DNA of 64,000 nt. Origin: Mesostigma viride. Lineage: Eukaryota > Streptophyta > Mesostigmatophyceae > Mesostigmatales > Mesostigmataceae. Position 1 is the first letter of the stretch; the number at the start of each line of letters is the position of its first letter. Positions 31,017-40,339 of this stretch are shown here, piece by piece. Below the pieces are notes generated by a model. That model ran no database searches, was not told the origin of the DNA, and saw only the letters and a list, made by a program, of their open reading frames with translations. The position numbers and the translations under genes are program-made. The stretch is taken from positions 62,001-126,000 of the forward strand of contig RPFO01000115.1 in the NCBI GenBank assembly GCA_009746045.1, written 5' to 3'.

Positions 31017-34000
31017 CCCCCCCTAGGTATTTATGCATGCCAGCACCCCCCCTAGGTATTTATGCATGCCAGCCCCCCCCTAGGTATTTATGCATGCCAG
31101 CACCCCCCCTAGGTATTTATGCATGCCAGCACCCCATTCTTGGTTAATAACGTCAACGTCCTTGCTGCTTCCTTTGGTGCTTGATCTGCCTTGGTGTCGT
31201 GCCTCCGTTTGGTGGCCGGTGGTCACGGGATGCACAAACGGGAACGCTATCAGTTTTCGTCCACCCGCCGCCGCTGCCCCAGGCCGGCCCCCATTAAAAA
31301 ATAAAAACAGAAAAAAAGGTACGAATGGCAGCTGAACCCCTAGGTATTTATGCATGCCAGCACCCCCCCTAGGTATTTATGCATGCCAGCACCCCCCCTA
31401 GGTATTTATTCATGCCAGCATCCCCCCTCGGTATTTATGCATGCCAGCACCCCCCTCGGTATTTATGCATGCCAGCACCCCCCCTAGGTATTTATGCATG
31501 CCAGCACCCCCACATGTATTTATGCATGCCAGCCCCCCCCTAGGTATTTATGCATGCCAGCACCCCCCCTAGGTATTTATGCATGCCAGCACCCCCCTAG
31601 GTATTTATGCATGCCAGCACCCCCCTAGGTATTTATGCATGCCAGCACCCCCCCTCGGTATTTATGCATGCCTGCACCCCCCCTAGGTATTTATGCATGC
31701 CAGCACCCCCCTAGGTATTTATGCATGCCAGCACCCCCCTAGGTATTTATGCATGCCAGCCCCCCCCTAGGTATTTATGCATGCCAGCATCCCCCCGACG
31801 TATTTATGCATGCCAGCCCCCCCCTAGGTATTTATGCATGCCAGCACCCCCCCTAGGTATTTATGCATGCCAGCACCCCCCCTCGGTATTTATGCATGCC
31901 AGCACCCCCCCTCGGTATTTATGCATGCCAGCCCCCCCCTAGGTATTTATGCATGCCAGCACCCCCCCTAGGTATTTATGCATGCCAGCACCCCCCCTAG
32001 GTATTTATGCATGCCAGCCCCCCCCCTAGGTATTTATGCATGCCAGCACCCCCCTAGGTATTTATGCATGCCAGCACCCCCCTAGGTATTTATGCATGCC
32101 AGCACCCCCCCTCGGTATTTATGCATGCCAGCACCCCCCCTAGGTATTTATGCATGCCAGCACCCCCCCTAGGTATTTATGCATGCCAGCACCCCCCTCG
32201 GTATTTATGCATGCCAGCACCCCCTCTAGGTATTTATGCATGCCAGCACCCCCCCTAGTTATTTATGCATGCCAGCACCCCCCCTAGGTATTTATGCATG
32301 CCAGCACCCCCCCTAGGTATTTATGCATGCCAGCACCCCCCCTAGGTATTTATGCATGCCAGCACCCCCCCTAGGTATTTATGCATGCCAGCACCCCCCC
32401 TAGGTATTTATGCATGCCAGCACCCCCCCTAGGTATTTATGCATGCCAGCACCCCCCTAGGTATTTATGCATGCCAGCACCCCCCCTAGGTATTTATGCA
32501 TGCCAGCACCCCCCCTAGGTATTTATTCATGCCAGCATCCCCCCCTCGGTATTTATGCATGCCAGCACCCCCCTCGGTATTTATGCATGCCAGCACCCCC
32601 CCTAGGTATTTATGCATGCCAGCACCCCCCCTAGGTATTTATGCATGCCAGCACCCCCCCATGTATTTATGCATGCCAGCCCCCCCTAGGTATTTATGCA
32701 TGCCAGCACCCCCCTCGGTATTTATGCATGCCAGCACCCCCCCTAGGTATTTATGCATGCCAGCACCCCCCCTAGGTATTTATGCATGCCAGCACCCCCC
32801 CTAGGTATTTATGCATGCCAGCACCCCCCCTAGGTATTTATGCATGCCAGCACCCCCCCTAGGTATTTATGCATGCCAGCACCCCCCCTAGGTATTTATG
32901 CATGCCAGCACCCCCCCTAGGTATTTATGCATGCCAGCACCCCCCCTATTTATGCATGCCAGCCCCCCCCTAGGTATTTATGCATGCCAGCACCCCCCCT
33001 AGGTATTTATGCATGCCAGCACCCCCCCTCGGTATTTATGCATGCCAGCACCCCCCCTCGGTATTTATGCATGCCAGCCCCCCCCTAGGTATTTATGCAT
33101 GCCAGCACCCCCCCTAGGTATTTATGCATGCCAGCACCCCCCCTAGGTATTTATGCATGCCAGCCCCCCCCTAGGTATTTATGCATGCCAGCACCCCCCC
33201 TAGGTATTTATGCATGCCAGCACCCCCCCTAGGTATTTATGCATGCCAGCACCCCCCCTCGGTATTTATGCATGCCAGCACCCCCCCTAGGTATTTATGC
33301 ATGCCAGCACCCCCCCTAGGTATTTATGCATGCCAGCACCCCCCCTCGGTATTTATGCATGCCAGCACCCCCTCTAGGTATTTATGCATGCCAGCACCCC
33401 CCCTAGGTATTTATGCATGCCAGCACCCCCCTAGGTATTTATGCATGCCAGCACCCCCCCTAGGTATTTATGCATGCCAGCACCCCCCCTAGGTATTTAT
33501 GCATGCCAGCACCCCCCCTAGGTATTTATGCATGCCAGCACCCCCCCTAGGTATTTATGCATGCCAGCACCCCCCCTAGGTATTTATGCATGCCAGCACC
33601 CCCCCTAGGTATTTATGCATGCCAGCACCCCCCCTAGGTATTTATGCATGCCAGCACCCCCCCTAGGTATTTATGCATGCCAGCACCCCCCTCGGTATTT
33701 ATGCATGCCAGCACCCCCCCTCGGTATTTATGCATGCCAGCACCCCCCCTAGGTATTTATGCATGCCAGCACCCCCCACATGTATTTATGCATGCCAGCA
33801 CCCCCCCTAGGTATTTATGCATGCCAGCACCCCCCCTCGGTATTTATGCATGCCAGCACCCCCTCTAGGTATTTATGCATGCCAGCACCCCCCCTAGGTA
33901 TTTATGCATGCCAGCACCCCCCCTAGGTATTTATGCATGCCAGCACCCCCCCTAGGTATTTATGCATGCCAGCACCCCCCCTAGGTATTTATGCATGCCA

Positions 34001-35381
34001 GCACCCCCCCGACGTATTTATGCTTGCCAGCACCCCCCTAGGTATTTATGCATGCCAGCCCCCCCCTAGGTATTTATGCATGCCAGCACCCCCCCGACGT
34101 ATTTATGCATGCCAGCACCCCCCCTAGGTATTTATGCATGCCAGCACCCCCCTAGGTATTTATGCATGCCAGCACCCCCCCTAGGTATTTATGCATGCCA
34201 GCACCCCCCATGTATTTATGCATGCCAGCACCCCCCCTAGGTATTTATGCATGCCAGCACCCCCCCTCGGTATTTATGCATGCCAGCACCCCCTCTAGGT
34301 ATTTATGCATGCCAGCACCCCCCCGAGTATTTATGCATGCCAGCACCCCCCCTAGGTATTTATGCATGCCAGCACCCCCCCTAGGTATTTATGCATGCCA
34401 GCACCCCCCCTAGGTATTTATGCATGCCAGCACCCCCCCTAGGTATTTATGCATGCCAGCACCCCCCTAGGTATTTATGCATGCCAGCACCCCCCCTAGG
34501 TATTTATGCATGCCAGCACCCCCCCTAGGTATTTATGCATGCCAGCACCCCCCCTAGGTATTTATGCATGCCAGCACCCCCCCTAGGTATTTATGCATGC
34601 CAGCCCCCCCCCTAGGTATTTATGCATGCCAGCACCCCACCCGACGTATTTATGCTTGCCAGCACCCCCCCTAGGTATTTATGCATGCCAGCACCCCCCC
34701 TAGGTATTTATGCATGCCAGCACCCCCCCTAGGTATTTATGCATGCCAGCACCCCCCCATAGGTATTTATGCATGCCAGCACCCCCCCTAGGTATTTATG
34801 CATGCCAGCACCCCCCCATAGGTATTTATGCATGCCAGCACCCCCCCATAGGTATTTATGCATGCCAGCACCCCCCTAGGTATTTATGCATGCCAGCACC
34901 CCCCCTAGGTATTTATGCATGCCAGCACCCCCTTCTAGGTATTTATGCATGCCAGCACCCCCCCTAGGTATTTATGCATGCCAGCACCCCCCCTAGGTAT
35001 TTATGCATGCCAGCACCCCCCTAGGTATTTATGCATGCCAGCACCCCCCCCTAGGTATTTATGCTTGCCAGCACCCCCCCTCGGTATTTATGCATGCCAG
35101 CACCCCCTCTAGGTATTTATGCATGCCAGCACCCCCCCTAGGTATTTATGCATGCCAGCACCCCCCTAGGTATTTATGCATGCCAGCACCCCCCCTAGGT
35201 ATTTATGCATGCCAGCACCCCCCCGACGTATTTATGCTTGCCAGCACCCCCCCTAGGTATTTATGCATGCCAGCACCCCCCCTAGGTATTTATGCATGCC
35301 AGCACCCCACCCGACGTATTTATGCTTGCCAGCACCCCCCCTAGGTATTTATGCATGCCAGCACCCCCCCTAGGTATTTAT
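31017..35381. repeat. 28-bp minisatellite (~145 units), interrupted at 31135-31335
   Basis: The unit is TAGGTATTTATGCATGCC then AGCACCCCCC, with length changes only in the C run (27-29 bp). Common variants are CTCGGT, CGACGT, ACATGT and CATAGGT. It is interrupted once by the higher-order block also found between the 30-bp arrays. The reverse complement of its core, GGGGTGCTGGCATGCAT, is the core of the preceding 30-bp arrays. Confidence 0.95.
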
Positions 35382-36200
35382 CCTTCCCTCCTTCCCTCCT
35401 TCCCTCCTTCCCTCCTTCCCTCCTTCCCTCCTTCCCTCCTTCCCTCCTTCCCTCCTTCCCTCCTTCCCTCCTTCCCTCCTTCCCTCCTTCCCTCCTTCCC
35501 TCCTTCCCTCCTTCCCTCCTTCCCTCCTTCCCTCCTTCCCTCCTTCCCTCCTTCCCTCCTTCCCTCCTTCCCTCCTTCCCTCCTTCCCTCCTTCCCTCCT
35601 TCCCTCCTTCCCTCCTCCTTTCCCTCCTTTCCCTCCTTCCCTCCTTCCCTCCTTCCTCCTTCCCTTCTTCCCTCCTTCCCTCCTTCCCTCCTTCCCTCCT
35701 TCCCTCCTTCCCTCCTTCCCTCCTTCCCTCCTTCCCTCCTTCCCTCCTTCCCTCCTTCCCTCCTTCCCTCCTTCCCTCCTTCCCTCCTTCCCTCCTTCCC
35801 TCCTTCCCTCCTTCCCTCCTTCCCTCCTTCCCTCCTTCCCTCCTTCCCTCCTTCCCTCCTTCCCTCCTTCCCTCCTTCCCTCCCCTCCTTCCCTCCTTCC
35901 CTCCTTCCCTCCTTCCCTCCTCCTTTCCCTACTCCTTTCCCTCCTTCCCTCCTTCCCTCCTTCCTCCTTCCCTTCTTCCCTCCTTCCCTCCTTCCCTCCT
36001 TCCCTCCTCCTTTCCCTACTCCTTTCCCTCCTTCCCTCCTTCCCTCCTTCCTCCTTCCCTTCTTCCCTCCTTCCCTCCTTCCCTCCTTTCCCTCCCTCCC
36101 TCCCTCCCTCCCTCCCTCCCTCCCTACTTCCCTCCTTCCCTCCTTCCCTACCTCCCTCCTTCCCTCCTTCCCTCCCTCCCTCCCTCCCTCCCTCCCTCCC
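35382..36200. repeat. (CCTTCCCT)n polypyrimidine tract
   Basis: About 820 bp of pure pyrimidine on the plus strand with an 8-bp period, slipping to CCCT units at the right end. It starts directly from the last 28-bp unit (GGTATTTATCCTTCCCT). It is capable of triplex (H-DNA) formation; the long Ser/Pro and Arg/Gly frames are artefacts. Confidence 0.95.
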
Positions 36201-36283
36201 ACCTGCTGGGCAACTTGGATTTAATTCTGTCACCCGGCACAATTTTCTCACACGCATGTAGTGGTATTCTTATTAATCTCATG

Positions 36284-36669
36284 CCAACGGCCGTTGGACC
36301 TGAAAAACTAAATGTGGAAAATATGTAATCCTTGTAATTCTGATTGCAACGTTTTTGCGCATTCCTTGCAGATTCCACGTCGCCACACAAGATTCGCGTC
36401 TGTCAACCACCTGCAAGGTACTTGTTTTATTATTATGCGTTTTTTGGGCAGTCGCTCCCTCTTCTGATTTTCTTGATGCCAACGGCCGTTGGACTTGCAA
36501 AATCAGTTTCCATCATTGCTGTTGTGATTTACGTGATGCCAACGGCCGTTGGACCTCCAAAAAAAAGTTCCAATTTTTTTTGCGTTATTGATTATACGCC
36601 AGTTTTATCAGCCGTTGCATTACGACGTTTTTATCTTAACTTCATTGCTGTAATGCCAACGGCCGTTGG
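36284..36669. repeat. Four dispersed CCAACGGCCGTTGG palindromes
   Basis: Perfect copies at 36284-36297, 36479-36492, 36539-36552 and 36656-36669, each preceded by ATG or AATG. They mark the transition from satellite DNA into the gene cluster. No protein is recognised between 36200 and 36778. Confidence 0.85.
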
Positions 36670-36777
36670 CGTTGTAAAATAAAATTGTACTCCGGCTGAT
36701 GAATTAATCCGCCCCTGAAGTTACTAGGTTTACTTACATTGGTTGTGCCAGTTGTGCTTCACGTGCAGTTTTTTTCA

Positions 36778-37032
36778 ATGGAGAAAGACAAGGACGTTTC
36801 GGTGTCGAACCAGGAGAGAGAGGCAGTTGAACGGGGGGCCAAAAAACTGCCAGCCGAAGTTGTTAGAGCGATTGAGAAATTTTGGGATTCAATTCCAGCC
36901 ATGGTTGTGATGAAAAAAGATGATGTACAAGCTGAAGTGGACGAAATGCCGGCCTTAATTTCCGACGATGAAGGGGATGGTGTCAACTTTATTCAACCGG
37001 GAAACAAACGTAAACTGAAACGCAAAAAGTAG
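36778..37032 (+). CDS. Small acidic-to-basic protein, function unknown
   Basis: 84 residues from ATG at 36778 (the frame is also open upstream, but the only good start context is TTCAATGG). The N-terminus is charged, the middle is acidic (EVDEMPALISDDEGDG) and the C-terminus is a strongly basic NKRKLKRKK that looks like a nuclear localisation signal. A possible acceptor GTGCAG lies 10-15 bases upstream. First of a series of same-strand genes. No family recognised. Confidence 0.5.
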   Translation: MEKDKDVSVSNQEREAVERGAKKLPAEVVRAIEKFWDSIPAMVVMKKDDVQAEVDEMPALISDDEGDGVNFIQPGNKRKLKRKK

Positions 37033-37212
37033 TGCGACCTAAGATGTTTTTAAATGTATATGCCAATTTAATGAAATCATTTTCTGAGGTTGTGAAGGAC
37101 CTGACTGTTTTAAAAATGAATGATTACAATAAATTAGGCAAACACACTAATGGGAAAACGCGTTTTTTTGGCCGCGATGTAAATCTTTTTGTTCGTTTTT
37201 TCCCTGAAAAAG

Positions 37213-37989
37213 ATGGCCGAGATCGCGAATGAGTCCGAGATCGTGAATGAAGTCTACGGAAGCGTCCTTCAAAACGTTTACAAACAAGTTCGCTTTCTGT
37301 CGCGTGGCATATTCGAGGAAGTTCGTGTCGCGCAGGAGAAGACAGGCCGCCACTTGGCCGTTTTATTGGCGTTTGATTCGTTCAGCCAAATGGAGAGGGT
37401 TATGTACGCCCAGCTAGCTGATATGAACTTCTGTATTCAAGAGGGTTTTTTCGTACCACAGATGGATCTAAGAGCGCCAATAGACCCAACGAGGGAGTTC
37501 CGCCTTTTGGTGTCGTTCATTACAAAGGGGCCAAAGATAGAGTTGGGGGAAGAGGAAGGGGCTCAGCTTGGGTGCACCTACAAGCGCGCATTTTACCCGA
37601 ATGTTACGTCTTCCCTGCGCGTGAGGGCTGATGCGTGTGTAGGGGCAGAAGTACCCCTCAACATGAACTTTTTCTTGCTCTCTGACCCGATCGTGAGGGA
37701 TGGGGATCCCATGCGTGGTATGCGAAATTGCTCCAAGGAGGGGTGTGGGTGCGACACAGGCCCTCAGAAGTGGTGTAGAGGATGTAGGGATGCCAGATAT
37801 TGCAGTGAGGAGTGCCAGCGTGCTGACTGGAGTAGGCATAAGGATAGATGCGAACGTCTGAGGCAAGCAAGACAGGGGCTGGCAGGGGTGATAAGGGGGG
37901 TAAACAGGACGACCATACTGGATGGAACTCAGGTCGACTTCTCTGAGGTCGACTTCTCCTTCACCTTCTACTACGGTTCTTCCTCATAG
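37213..37989 (+). CDS. MYND-type zinc-finger protein A
   Basis: 258 residues; start chosen at ATG 37213 (AAAAAGATGG) because the paralogue at 42538 also starts MAE. The N-terminal ~170 residues form an unrecognised conserved domain shared with the paralogue (LAVLLAFDSFSQMERVMYAQL, EFRLLVSFITK). Residues about 173-216 are a MYND finger: CSKEGCGC, WCRGCRDARYCSEECQRADW and HKDRC, complete in Cys/His ligands. MYND fingers mediate protein-protein contacts, often in chromatin regulators and SMYD proteins; no SET domain is present here. The gene follows the small basic protein after about 180 bp. Confidence 0.8.
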   Translation: MAEIANESEIVNEVYGSVLQNVYKQVRFLSRGIFEEVRVAQEKTGRHLAVLLAFDSFSQMERVMYAQLADMNFCIQEGFFVPQMDLRAPIDPTREFRLLVSFITKGPKIELGEEEGAQLGCTYKRAFYPNVTSSLRVRADACVGAEVPLNMNFFLLSDPIVRDGDPMRGMRNCSKEGCGCDTGPQKWCRGCRDARYCSEECQRADWSRHKDRCERLRQARQGLAGVIRGVNRTTILDGTQVDFSEVDFSFTFYYGSSS

Positions 37990-38064
37990 AAAAACTGGAA
38001 ATGTAGAGTAATAATTTGCTTTTGAGGATAACTGGACGCATTTTGGATTTGAAATTTGTGTATT

Positions 38065-38215
38065 TAGTCCTGATTTGTGTTGTAAAATGGTGTAATGGTG
38101 AATTCTCTTTTTACTTTGAAATTGGAATAAAATTGACCTGATTTGTGTTGTAAAATGGTGTAATAGTGGATTCTCCTTTCACTTTGAAATTGGAATAAAA
38201 TTGACTTTCGTTTTC
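38065..38215. repeat. Tandem 3'-flank repeat
   Basis: Two ~75-bp units containing CCTGATTTGTGTTGTAAAATGG and ACTTTGAAATTGGAATAAAA follow the MYND gene A. The AATAAA strings could serve as polyadenylation signals. Confidence 0.6.
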
Positions 38216-38254
38216 TCTCATGCGACTGTAGTGGGTTAAACAACAATTAGTGAC

Positions 38255-38268
38255 CCAACGGCCGTTAG
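38255..38268. repeat. Degenerate palindrome CCAACGGCCGTTAG
   Basis: One base from the consensus; lies between MYND gene A and the F-box-like gene. Confidence 0.7.
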
Positions 38269-38389
38269 GGATTGGAAACCTCGCCTAACGTTTGCATATT
38301 TTCTTTCCGACCAAACCTCATTTTTTTTAAAGGATGGACGTCGATGTATGTTATGTGCAGAGGGGACAAGTTTGACGTCGGGGCCGATA

Positions 38390-39256
38390 ATGGAAGGGGA
38401 TATCTCACTGCCGTGGGAAATTTGGACCGAAGTCGCAGCTTTTATGGAGGCGCCCGACGTAGCCCGCTTTGAAGCAGTTTGTAGAGGGGCTAGGGAAGCG
38501 GTGTCGGGGAGGTATGAACCCCAATTCAGCTTTAAGTTAATTTCTGGGTTCGTGGACGCATTCGGGGATGGTCCTCGTACATTGATAACTGAGTCTCTTT
38601 TCCGAGAATTGTATGGCGGGCAAGTAAAGTGTGCAAGCGCTGATATCACCCCCTACACACTCGTCACAAGGGGAATGTATTTTAAGGTATATTGTGAAGA
38701 AGTTGAGGAGGTGTTAGGACGCCAGCCAGCACCAGAGGGACATGCACGAGTAAGGACGATGGGAGGGTTGTTCAGGTCCGAGCGTGCTGAGAGGAGACGT
38801 GTGTTGGAGAGGAATTGGAGGGGGTGGACAGCTCGCTTACGCCAATTGGGAAAGGAAATGGATGACTTGTACGATAATTATGAACTATGGGGGTTAAGGA
38901 GCATTTTCTGGTTCTGCGATACTCCTTATGACCCGGATGAGGACATTTTTTTTCCTCCGGGGAGGAGAGCGCGTAGGGAGGCAGAATGGGTGAAGCTTTT
39001 GGAGGGGCTGCCTCTGGAGGGGGGAGGAATGGCATGTGCAGTTCTGATCATGGGATTTGATGAGAACGCAGACATGAAGGCCTTATTAGAGAGGAGGTGT
39101 AGGGAGGAGGATATGGCAAGCGTTTTGGTGGAGTTAGCTATGCAGGTCCTCAGCGGAACAATCTTCCCCCCGGATTATCTCAAGTTTTTGGGGGGAAGAA
39201 GGCACGCTTGCTGTATTTGGCCGAGAGTAGTATGTACAAGTGGAAAGGGGACATGA
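38390..39256 (+). CDS. F-box-like protein
   Basis: 288 residues from ATG 38390; an in-frame ATG at 38348 exists, but a likely splice acceptor (TTATGTGCAG, ends 38360) makes the later start more probable. Residues 6-45 resemble an F-box (SLPWEIWTEVAAFMEAPDVARFEAVCRGAREAV). That fits the LP-x-E-I start and the V-C-[RK] signature by which such proteins bind Skp1 in SCF ubiquitin ligases. No Kelch, LRR or WD repeats follow; the remainder is unrecognised, with a short acidic DTPYDPDEDIFFPPGRRARR segment. Substrate unknown. Confidence 0.55.
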   Translation: MEGDISLPWEIWTEVAAFMEAPDVARFEAVCRGAREAVSGRYEPQFSFKLISGFVDAFGDGPRTLITESLFRELYGGQVKCASADITPYTLVTRGMYFKVYCEEVEEVLGRQPAPEGHARVRTMGGLFRSERAERRRVLERNWRGWTARLRQLGKEMDDLYDNYELWGLRSIFWFCDTPYDPDEDIFFPPGRRARREAEWVKLLEGLPLEGGGMACAVLIMGFDENADMKALLERRCREEDMASVLVELAMQVLSGTIFPPDYLKFLGGRRHACCIWPRVVCTSGKGT

Positions 39257-39289
39257 TGTTGTGTTTGGATGAGGATTCTGAAGAGGTTG

Positions 39290-39490
39290 AATGATGAAAC
39301 ATAAATTTCATTCATAAATTTTGAATTCTAATATTGAATGAAATTCGCCAATTTTTGATGATGTGTAAAGCTGATGGCTAAATAATTCAATAAAACACAA
39401 AGGGGACTTAATGTTGAGGTTGAATGGTGAAAGATAAATTTCATTAATAAATTTTGAATTCTAATATTGAGTTCTAAAGCTGGGTTTGAT
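39290..39490. repeat. AT-rich tandem 3'-flank repeat
   Basis: Two ~120-bp units containing AAATTTCATTCATAAATTTTG or close variants and GAATTCTAATATTGA follow the F-box-like gene. They contain AATAAA-like strings. Confidence 0.6.
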
Positions 39491-39563
39491 CATTTAATTA
39501 TCTCTAATTCTGTCAACTGTCACATATATATAAATTTGACATGAATTCGGCATTTTTTGGATT

Positions 39564-40043
39564 CCAACGGCCGTTGGACCTCAAAAAACATTTCTAGTGT
39601 GGTTAAAAAGTTGTGGGTATTTTGTTAAATGGAGTGACCAATGGTTGTGATTTATTTGATGCCAACGGCCGTTGGACCTTGACAAACATTGCTAGTGTAG
39701 CGCAACAGTGGTGGATAATTTGTTTAATGGAGGGGCCGTCGCATCTGCTTGTGATTTTTTTAAGCTGAACAGTCACCGAAAATGTCGACATTATTTCTCC
39801 ACACCCACAAAAAACTCGTTCCGGAACTGTTCGAAGCGAATAGCACTGACAGGGTTCGAACCCAGGTCCACATTGATGTTGGGGAGTGAGGTAGGCCAGC
39901 CATCATGTTCCGCACACAAATCTGGCTCGACTCCGATCCCTGGCAGTGCTCTTCGCTTCGATCAGGTCCGGAACGAGTTTTTTGTGGGGTTGGGCAATAA
40001 ATACTCTTTTACCGGGAAGAGGCGTAATGCCAACGGGCGTTGG
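39564..40043. repeat. Three dispersed palindromes
   Basis: CCAACGGCCGTTGG at 39564-39577 and 39662-39675, and the variant CCAACGGGCGTTGG at 40030-40043. All are followed by GACC(T), a shared context. Confidence 0.8.
39798..39992 (-). mobile_element. Foldback element with tRNA-like core
   Basis: A ~50-bp imperfect inverted repeat (CAAAAAACTCGTTCCGGAAC, then GAAGCGAATAGCACTG, against its complement near 39945-39990) encloses about 80 bp. On the minus strand the core holds CTGGGTTCGAACCC, a perfect B box. The 7-mers AGCACTG and CAGTGCT flank it like an acceptor stem, with a following A as discriminator. The design mirrors the large palindromic composites (B box inside long inverted arms). No full cloverleaf could be folded by eye. 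Confidence 0.5.
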
Positions 40044-40172
40044 ACCTGAAAAATTGTGTGGTTAAATCAAGTGACAGAATATGAATGTGATTTATTTTAC
40101 ATTTAAAAACATATGTTATTTGGGAGGACAAGAAAGTTGGTTTTTGAGGTGTGTGTATCTTACGGTTTTGAG

Positions 40173-40277
40173 ATGGAGGAAACCTCTAACAATCCTGATG
40201 CTCTCGTGATCGTGTTTTGTTTATGTGATATCTGTCAAGGCAGCAAGGAGAGGAGTCGCCCGTTGCTGAGAAGCTGA
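40173..40277 (+). CDS. Micro-ORF or leader exon ahead of MYND gene B
   Basis: A 34-codon frame with a CLCDICQG cysteine cluster. A consensus-like donor (GAAAGGTATGT) follows near 40297, and an acceptor (TTGGCGCAG) lies about 42528, just before MYND gene B. This stretch may be a 5' exon whose intron is the 2.2-kb repeat array rather than a separate gene. Weak evidence. Confidence 0.25.
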   Translation: MEETSNNPDALVIVFCLCDICQGSKERSRPLLRS

Positions 40278-40339
40278 GGACAACTGTACTGGAAAGGTAT
40301 GTGGACAAGGACAACTGTGGGTGTGGGGGGAACAGCTTG

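Noticed and set aside
31017-35381. CRISPR-like regular repeats of 28 bp
   Set aside because: Units are directly adjacent with no unique spacers, and the genome is eukaryotic; this is a minisatellite. The same applies to the 40-bp and 30-bp arrays.
35370-36257. Ser/Pro/Leu and Arg/Glu/Gly proteins of ~300 residues
   Set aside because: Pure translation of the CCTTCCCT tract on either strand.
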